Source: an uncultured Chloroflexota bacterium (lineage in GTDB: Bacteria > Chloroflexota > Anaerolineae > Aggregatilineales > Phototrophicaceae). Taken from it: a stretch of DNA of 6,411 nt. The notes under the pieces are model-generated. The model was not told the DNA's origin, did not search any database, and saw only the letters and a list, made by a program, of their open reading frames with translations. Positions 1 through 5,289 of this stretch are shown here, in pieces (the first letter of the stretch is position 1; each line of letters starts with the position of its first letter). The position numbers were made by a program, and so were the translations under genes. The stretch spans positions 1 to 6,411 of the forward strand of contig CALDGT010000410.1 of NCBI GenBank assembly GCA_937942935.1, in the 5' to 3' direction.

Positions 1-312
1 AATGACCCAATGGAAACCAAAGCGATGAAGCAAGTTTTTGGGGATCATGCTTATAAAATCGCAATTAGCGGTACAAAAAGTATGACAGGACATGGTATGG
101 GTATGACAGCCGCCTTAGAAGCGGTTTTTTGTGTGATGGCACTCCGTGACCAAATTGCCCCGCCAACCATCAATTTATATGAAAAAGACCCCGAATGTGA
201 CCTCGATTATGTGCCGTTGGTGGCGCGTGAGGTAAAAATGACGTATGCGATGAGCAATGCCTTTGGGTTTGGTGGTCATAACGCCTCCCTCATTTTCAAA
301 AAGGCTGAATGA
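1..312 (+). CDS. fabF: 3-oxoacyl-[ACP] synthase II, C-terminal fragment (5' end outside window)
   Basis: This is the C-terminal 103 codons of a beta-ketoacyl-ACP synthase of the KAS II type, the cytosolic condensing enzyme that elongates acyl-ACP with malonyl-ACP in type II fatty-acid synthesis. The frame is open to base 1, so the ATG at base 10 is internal. Seen: the motif TKSMTGH, whose His (codon 91-93) is the second catalytic His of the Cys-His-His triad and whose Lys (codon 76-78) is the conserved active-site Lys; ALRDQIAPPTINL; DPECDLDYVP; and the C-terminal GFGGHNAS loop carrying the gating Phe. The active-site Cys and the first His lie upstream of the window. One oddity is that the stretch after the catalytic His reads GMGMTAALE rather than the common LLGAAGGVE type. 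The stop TGA (310-312) overlaps the rnc start. Family assignment is near certain; FabF rather than FabB follows from the sequence style. Confidence 0.96.
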   Translation, partial: NDPMETKAMKQVFGDHAYKIAISGTKSMTGHGMGMTAALEAVFCVMALRDQIAPPTINLYEKDPECDLDYVPLVAREVKMTYAMSNAFGFGGHNASLIFKKAE

Positions 313-1058
313 TGGATTTAGATGCGCTTCAAACCCGTTTGGGTGTTTGGTTTGATGACCAAGCGATGCTCATGCAAGCCTTAACTCATCGCTCGTATAG
401 CAATGATATGGGGGAGCAAATCCCCCATTATGAGCGATTAGAATTTTTAGGTGATGCTGTCCTCGATTTTCTCTCTGCCGACTTTTTATATACTCATTTC
501 CCGCACGCGACAGAAGGTGAACTGACACGGTTTCGGGCGGCATTAGTCAACACCGATGCTTTAGCAGAATTGGCACAATCATACGGATTAGGGGCTTATA
601 TCCGCATAAGCAAAGGCGATGAATTAGAGGGTGGGCGGACTCGTGCGAGTTTGTTATGCGATGTATTTGAGGCAATCATTGGGGCGATGTATTTGCAAAA
701 AGGCTTGGATGGGGTTAGAGAATTTATCACACCATCGCTGATTGCCAGAAAAAATTTGATTGCAGATGAAACCGTGAGCAAAAATCCGCGTAGCCGATTT
801 CAAGAATGGGCAGAGGCGGTTCATGGCATTACCCCACATTTTGATGTGTTATCAGTGGGGGGAAAATCGCATTTGCCCGATTATGAAGTTGGGGTATATT
901 TGGGGAATAAATTAATTGCGAAAGGGCATGGGCAGAGCAAACGCCTTGCGGCGCAAAATGCCGCCCAAAATGCCCTTCAATTGGTTGAATCAAATCATCC
1001 TAGTTTAAGCGTAAAACCATCCGAACAGGCAGGTGGTCAGAAGCCCGACGCGGAATAA
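309..1058 (+). CDS. rnc: Ribonuclease III
   Basis: Cytoplasmic Mg2+-dependent endonuclease that cleaves double-stranded RNA, maturing rRNA precursors and structured mRNAs. At 249 residues it has normal bacterial length. The N-terminal RNase III domain (about 5-150) carries the signature ERLEFLGDAVL (residues 42-52). Catalytic acidic residues are visible at E45, D49, D118 and E121, with E69 as a further conserved acid; these match E. coli E41, D45, D114, E117 and E65 with a constant offset of four. The C-terminal dsRNA-binding domain (about 160-227) starts with PRSRFQEW and ends with GQSKRLAAQNAAQNAL, the basic RNA-contact helix. The last ~22 residues are a polar, unconserved tail. The start is ATG 309 or ATG 312: AAGG at 301-304 lies 4 nt before the first and 7 nt before the second, so the second may be the one used. 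Overlap with the fabF stop implies translational coupling. The 3' end overlaps the convergent membrane-EEP gene by 59 bp. Confidence 0.97.
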   Translation: MMDLDALQTRLGVWFDDQAMLMQALTHRSYSNDMGEQIPHYERLEFLGDAVLDFLSADFLYTHFPHATEGELTRFRAALVNTDALAELAQSYGLGAYIRISKGDELEGGRTRASLLCDVFEAIIGAMYLQKGLDGVREFITPSLIARKNLIADETVSKNPRSRFQEWAEAVHGITPHFDVLSVGGKSHLPDYEVGVYLGNKLIAKGHGQSKRLAAQNAAQNALQLVESNHPSLSVKPSEQAGGQKPDAE

Positions 1059-3117
1059 TCACACGGTCTGTATCTGGAAAGACAACGGTCAATTCGCTCA
1101 CGACAAAAATATCACTTTCCCATGCCCACAAATAATCTAACCGCGCCCGCACCCCTGTGCGGATGAATGTCACAGTGGTTTCTGGGGTGTCATCTGCCAA
1201 ATAATCGGTGAATCCACTGCGTGTCATACTACGGATAATATCGGAACTGGGGATATTGTTGAATGTTCCGCCGATAATGCGCCGTCCGATGCCACCATCT
1301 TGGGCGATATGAATATTCACCAGCGCAAAAATTTGCGAGAGTTGCTCTTGTTGCCCACGCTCTAAATCGGCAACACTGACTAACCCACCTGTATCGAGCA
1401 ATGGGTCTAGCCACAGGTTATATACGGTGATGACATTGGCATCGGGGCGAATTTGTACCCGTTGTAATCCTGTTTGGGTGGCAACACTGTTTTGAAGGGT
1501 GTATCCATCGGCAAAAACAATCGGCACTCTGGATAAAACCGCGAGTCCTTGAATCCCTTCGTTTGTGGGATAAAAGCGCACATCCATTTTTAAGCGCCGA
1601 GCGAGCCATAAGGCTTGGTCTACACCAAAACTGGTCATGCGACCGACTTCGACTTCTTGTAATAAGACCACATCGGCGGCGCTAAATTCGATGGTATTTG
1701 CCATGAGCGCGAGGTCTGGATAGAAAAACTCGTTGTATCCACTATGAATGTTATAGGTAAGTACCAACAATTGGTCTGGATTCAATTTTGGTTCAATAAT
1801 CGGTGGGCGGGCAAAATATCCCGCGCCTGCGCTCATCCCCACTACCAAACCGAATGTGATGACCGATAATGCCGAATTACCTCCGACCCAAGCAATCCGC
1901 CTGCGGGTTTGGACGATAGGTAAGCAAGCGACAAATACGGATAGTAGCAGTATCCCTAATCCAAAGCCCCTAAATCCGCGCAATAATGGCGGGACAATTG
2001 GATTTAAGACATCTAACGGTTGGGCAAAGTTTCGCACGAAAGCATATTCATACGTGAAAATGTCTCCGACATACAGCAGGGCAAAAAATAATACCCCAAG
2101 AATTACCCATAACCCGCCAAAACTCCGTTCTTTTTGGGCTTTTGGACGGATGAGCCACCACCACAATAAACTCACGATGAATTGGGCAACGATGAGCGCA
2201 ATCCCCGCGACTAATCCTGTCAGGCGTGTGCCGATGACGATGAATAACATAGCGGTGAGCATCCATACCCATCCGCGCACACCCGCATCGAATAATCCGA
2301 TGAATCGGCGAGCATAATGACGGACAGCAGGTAATAATGGGAGTAGGGTGGCGACCATCGTTGGCGCGACTAGTAGTGTGTAATCGCTATTAGACCGCCC
2401 TGCAATCGCGTTTGGGAGCGCCAATAACGAGAGTTGAAGAAACAATAATGCGCCAAATCCCAAACCGCCCCAAAAGGTGATGAGCGATTGGTCTTGAGAA
2501 ACTTCTTGTGCAGAGGGTTTGTTAATCGGTTGACTAAAATGAGCGATGGCGCTCATGACAATGGTTACAACCGATAAAATGAGTTGCACATTCAAATAAT
2601 TTGCGCCCCATGATGGGTCTAGGGTATTGCCATACGCCCTAAAAATTTGGTCAATCCCAAATGCGAGGAGCATCATGGGGGCAAAAATGCGCCCACGATG
2701 ATGGATTATCATCACGATATACAACAACCCGCCACCAAGTACAATCGCCGCACCTATCATATCGGGGCGGAGTTCCATATTTGCCAGCATCCAATAGCGA
2801 CCAAAGGCGGTGATTCCTGTGGCAATTACAATAATTGGGCGTAACCCCGCTAGAAATATCCCTAATGCGGGTAATGCTAACATATAGACCAAAAAACTCA
2901 TCTCTGCGCTGGCAGTAGACGGCTGAATCAAACCGATGAGAGTCGGGTCGAGTTGGGCGGGGTTAATGCTAGGGAATAAACTCGCACTTCCCATGCGGGC
3001 ATATAATTCGCCCAAGACAAAGCGTAGGGCTTGCACAAAAAATAATCCGATGAGTGTCCCTTCTATGAGGGCAAAAAGAGGGTGATTCGCAGTTAAAAGT
3101 GACCGTAAGCGACGCAT
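1000..3117 (-). CDS. Polytopic membrane protein with C-terminal EEP (endonuclease/exonuclease/phosphatase) domain
   Basis: A 705-residue protein in two parts. Residues 1-435 hold about 13 hydrophobic segments (roughly 15-36, 73-93, 94-112, 119-139, 144-163, 175-196, 212-236, 245-266, 282-302, 303-324, 335-353, 383-403, 411-434). Residues 448-705 are an EEP/DNase I-fold domain: TYNIH (metal-site N456), LLQEV (E488), GLAVLSR, RLDYLW (D661) and SDHLPV (S693-D694-H695). The EEP superfamily cleaves phosphodiester or phosphomonoester bonds in DNA, inositol phosphates, sphingolipids and other substrates. Two expected residues are absent: the GDFN motif reads GTFN (T618), and the NxHL motif reads NLWL (W569 where His is expected). 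Activity is therefore doubtful or altered. The architecture resembles eukaryotic Cwh43/PGAP2IP (membrane region plus EEP-like domain), which hints at a lipid substrate, but this is an analogy. An Arg-rich N-terminus (MRRLR) and an odd span count would put the EEP domain outside the membrane. GAGGA stands 7 nt before the ATG. Specific substrate unknown. Confidence 0.88.
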   Translation of the reverse strand: MRRLRSLLTANHPLFALIEGTLIGLFFVQALRFVLGELYARMGSASLFPSINPAQLDPTLIGLIQPSTASAEMSFLVYMLALPALGIFLAGLRPIIVIATGITAFGRYWMLANMELRPDMIGAAIVLGGGLLYIVMIIHHRGRIFAPMMLLAFGIDQIFRAYGNTLDPSWGANYLNVQLILSVVTIVMSAIAHFSQPINKPSAQEVSQDQSLITFWGGLGFGALLFLQLSLLALPNAIAGRSNSDYTLLVAPTMVATLLPLLPAVRHYARRFIGLFDAGVRGWVWMLTAMLFIVIGTRLTGLVAGIALIVAQFIVSLLWWWLIRPKAQKERSFGGLWVILGVLFFALLYVGDIFTYEYAFVRNFAQPLDVLNPIVPPLLRGFRGFGLGILLLSVFVACLPIVQTRRRIAWVGGNSALSVITFGLVVGMSAGAGYFARPPIIEPKLNPDQLLVLTYNIHSGYNEFFYPDLALMANTIEFSAADVVLLQEVEVGRMTSFGVDQALWLARRLKMDVRFYPTNEGIQGLAVLSRVPIVFADGYTLQNSVATQTGLQRVQIRPDANVITVYNLWLDPLLDTGGLVSVADLERGQQEQLSQIFALVNIHIAQDGGIGRRIIGGTFNNIPSSDIIRSMTRSGFTDYLADDTPETTVTFIRTGVRARLDYLWAWESDIFVVSELTVVFPDTDRVIIPRRASDHLPVRMVLRLN

Positions 3118-3124
3118 TTATCCG

Positions 3125-3129
3125 TCCTC
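3125..3129 (-). promoter_or_regulatory. Ribosome-binding site of the membrane-EEP gene
   Basis: On the minus strand, GAGGA lies 7 nt upstream of the ATG at 3117-3115. This good Shine-Dalgarno match supports that ATG as the start. Confidence 0.7.
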
Positions 3130-3176
3130 AGTTAAGGTTTGTTAAAGGAAGTTGCTCAAAAACACACTTTTGGGTG

Positions 3177-3182
3177 TATAAT
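3177..3182 (+). promoter_or_regulatory. Candidate -10 box (TATAAT) for the deaminase-CYTH gene
   Basis: A perfect TATAAT in the divergent spacer. The best -35-like match is TTGCTC at 3152-3157, with a long 19-bp spacer and only three consensus bases, so the upstream element is weak. Transcription would begin near 3189, giving a leader of about 27 nt to ATG 3216 or 57 nt to TTG 3246. If real, the box rules out the in-frame ATG at 3099 as the translation start, because that codon would lie upstream of the transcript. Called from sequence only. Confidence 0.45.
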
Positions 3183-3215
3183 TCCTCAAATTTATCACAA
3201 GAAAACTTGGGTGCA

Positions 3216-5234
3216 ATGGTAGCACCCCGATTGGAGTATACCTACTTGGAAACCGTAAAAACACTCCTAGTTGGTGGCACAGTTGTCACCATGAATGAAC
3301 AATTTGATGTCTTTTATGATGGCGCAGTAGCTATCAATGGGCATCAAATTATCGCGGTTGGCACACGCCAAGATATTGTAGCACGTTATCAGGCAGAAGA
3401 AGTCATTGATTGTGATGGAAAATTTATTTTGCCCGGTTTAATCAATGCTCATACCCATGTCCCAATGACATTATTGCGCGGGTTGGCAGATGATTTGCGC
3501 CTTGATGTGTGGTTGATGGGGTATGTGATGCCCACAGAACGCGAATTTGTGAGCGAAGAATTTTGTCGGCTTGGCACAAAAATTGGATGCGCCGAGATGA
3601 TTCGGAGTGGTACAACCACTTTTGCCGATATGTATTATCACGAAGCGACTATTGCAGAAACGACTGCTGAAATTGGGATGCGGGGCGTGTTGGGGCAGAC
3701 CATCCTCAAATTTCCGTCACCCGATGCAGAATCATATGAACATGCACTTGCCTATACACGTAAATTTATTGAAGATTGGCGTAATCACCCGCTTATTACA
3801 CCAGCCGTAGCACCGCACGCGCCTTACTCTAGCACCAAAGATATGCTCAAACAATGCGCTCAGTTGGCGATGCAATATGATGTGCCTGTCCTCATCCATA
3901 TTTCTGAGATGAAACAAGAAGAGGATGATAGTTTTGATGCGTATGGGATGCGGGTTGTCCCTTGGGTGAAGTCGAGTGGGTTGCTCAATGCCAAAGTATT
4001 GGCGGCGCATTGTGTCCATATCAATAAAGGGGATATGCAAACCCTATATGAAAATGATACAACGGTTTCACATAACCCCACTAGCAATCTCAAATTGGCG
4101 AGTGGCATTGCCCCTGTGACCGAAATGCTCGAAAATAAACTGACTGTTGGCATTGGCACAGATGGTCCCGCCAGCAATAATGACCTTGATATGTTTGAAG
4201 AGATGCGCCTTGCGGCAATCCTCGCTAAAACTGCCGCCAATGACCCCACAGCACTTCCGGCACGTCAAGCCTTGCTCATGGCGACACGCATGGGCGCACA
4301 AGCCTTATTTTTGGGCGATGTAACAGGCAGTTTGGAAGTGGGCAAATATGCCGATTTGATTGTGGTAGATGCAGATACACTCCACAATAGCCCCAAATTT
4401 AAACGCAATACTGATGCGGTGTATTCACAAATTATTTATGCCAGCAAAAGCACCGATGTCGCCCATGTGATGTGTCATGGCAAGTGGTTGATGAAAGACC
4501 GCGAATTGCTCACAGTTGATGTGCCAAGTTTACTCGAAGAAGCCCGAATTTATGCCGAAAAAGTGGATGCTTTCCTCATCGCTCATGAAGGCGATGTCCT
4601 CAAGAAACTTATCGCAGTGGGTGGCGTGGAACGTGCCGAGAGTTTTGAAGTGCAAGTGAAGGCGCGTATTACAGACCCGAATATCGTCCAAAAATTGCTC
4701 AAGAGTCATGAAGTCGAAATTTTACGCGAGACACATTATCGCCAATATGACACCTTCTTCTTGTTCAATGCACCAGAAATGGGGCGTGTGCGTTATCGTG
4801 AAGATGACAAGCTCGATGAAAAGGGCAATGTTACAGAAGTGCGGGCGCGATTGACCTATACCAGCCCCAACAAAGAACGCTCATTCAATTCTGCCATTTT
4901 GCTCTCCCGTTCACGGTTTATTGCTCCCGCAGACCGTCCGTTGCGGTTTTATCGGGAATATTTCCAAGCGGCGACTATTGTGAATATCAGCAAAGAACGC
5001 AAACGTTGGCGCATTTTGTATCAAGATGTGGTGTATTTTATCAATATAGACCATTTGCTAGAGACCGATGAAAACGAGATGTATATCGAAATTAAATCGC
5101 GCACATGGTCGTTATCGGATGCCGAACACAAAGCCGATGGCATTCAACGCATGTTGGGCGTGTTGGGAATTGCCCCAGAAGATTTTGTGTATAAAGACTA
5201 TTTAGAATTGCACAAAGAGGGCGTAGCTGGGTGA
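3216..5234 (+). CDS. mtaD: MTA/SAH/adenosine deaminase-family amidohydrolase fused to a C-terminal CYTH-like domain
   Basis: Numbered from ATG 3216 (672 residues). Residues ~15-440 form a complete cytosolic metal-dependent amidohydrolase of the 5-methylthioadenosine/S-adenosylhomocysteine deaminase family, which converts the adenine moiety to hypoxanthine with ammonia release. Metal and catalytic residues: H79-T-H81, H228, E231, H265 and D316, plus substrate-site H201 (APHAPYS) and SHNPTSNLKL. Family members usually stop near 430-460 residues. Here the frame continues without a stop into ~195 residues resembling the CYTH/triphosphate-tunnel fold: E478-V-Q-V-K482 (variant of ExExK), YDTFFLF, VRYRE (R526, R528), SKERKRWR (K593 onward), INID (D612), YIEIK (E625) and a final YLEL. 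CYTH proteins include class IV adenylate cyclases, thiamine triphosphatases and polyphosphatases. The frame opens at ATG 3099, but that would overlap the divergent gene and precede the -10 box. TTG 3246, with GGAG 9 nt upstream, is a strong alternative start. The symbol reflects the family; substrate unproven. Probably monocistronic. Confidence 0.87.
   Translation: MVAPRLEYTYLETVKTLLVGGTVVTMNEQFDVFYDGAVAINGHQIIAVGTRQDIVARYQAEEVIDCDGKFILPGLINAHTHVPMTLLRGLADDLRLDVWLMGYVMPTEREFVSEEFCRLGTKIGCAEMIRSGTTTFADMYYHEATIAETTAEIGMRGVLGQTILKFPSPDAESYEHALAYTRKFIEDWRNHPLITPAVAPHAPYSSTKDMLKQCAQLAMQYDVPVLIHISEMKQEEDDSFDAYGMRVVPWVKSSGLLNAKVLAAHCVHINKGDMQTLYENDTTVSHNPTSNLKLASGIAPVTEMLENKLTVGIGTDGPASNNDLDMFEEMRLAAILAKTAANDPTALPARQALLMATRMGAQALFLGDVTGSLEVGKYADLIVVDADTLHNSPKFKRNTDAVYSQIIYASKSTDVAHVMCHGKWLMKDRELLTVDVPSLLEEARIYAEKVDAFLIAHEGDVLKKLIAVGGVERAESFEVQVKARITDPNIVQKLLKSHEVEILRETHYRQYDTFFLFNAPEMGRVRYREDDKLDEKGNVTEVRARLTYTSPNKERSFNSAILLSRSRFIAPADRPLRFYREYFQAATIVNISKERKRWRILYQDVVYFINIDHLLETDENEMYIEIKSRTWSLSDAEHKADGIQRMLGVLGIAPEDFVYKDYLELHKEGVAG
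3233..3236 (+). promoter_or_regulatory. Possible ribosome-binding site favouring the TTG start at 3246
   Basis: GGAG lies 9 nt before the in-frame TTG at 3246. Translation from there gives METVKTLLVGGTVVTM, which begins where most deaminases of this family begin. ATG 3216 has only a weak TTGGG upstream. If TTG is used, the protein is 662 residues. Confidence 0.4.
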
Positions 5235-5240
5235 TGAATT

Positions 5241-5281
5241 AAAAAATTGGTGTGAGGATAATTTTTTATCCTCACACCAAT
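5241..5281 (-). terminator. Intrinsic terminator between the convergent deaminase and beta-propeller genes
   Basis: A perfect 16-bp inverted repeat: arm 5246-5261, loop TTTT 5262-5265, arm 5266-5281. Read on the minus strand, the stem is followed directly by a run of six T (complement of 5241-5246), the classic Rho-independent form, placed just after the stop of the beta-propeller gene (5290). On the plus strand the stem is followed by AACTAATTTT, a poor U-tract, so for the deaminase transcript it is at best a weaker terminator, possibly acting in both directions. Confidence 0.88.
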
Positions 5282-5289
5282 AACTAATT

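Noticed and set aside
1040..1075. Search for an intrinsic terminator at the rnc/EEP convergent junction
   Set aside because: No GC-rich stem followed by a T-tract on either strand; the junction appears to lack one.
1856..2317. 153-codon open frame on the plus strand, antisense to the membrane region of the EEP protein
   Set aside because: Its product is Pro/Asn/Thr-rich with no recognisable motif, and it lies fully opposite a convincing membrane-protein frame; a coding shadow.
3162..3177. Short imperfect inverted repeat (ACACAC/GGGTGT) touching the -10 box, considered as an operator
   Set aside because: Only six pairs with one mismatch; too weak to separate from chance in this A/T-rich spacer.
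3099..3215. N-terminal extension of the deaminase from ATG 3099
   Set aside because: Overlaps the divergent gene's start, contains the TATAAT box and lacks family similarity; a later start is preferred.
3732..4249. Two overlapping minus-strand open frames (102 and 129 codons) opposite the deaminase
   Set aside because: They lie antisense to the conserved amidohydrolase core (HISE, AAHCVH, SHNP motifs), have no family resemblance and no ribosome-binding site; shadows.
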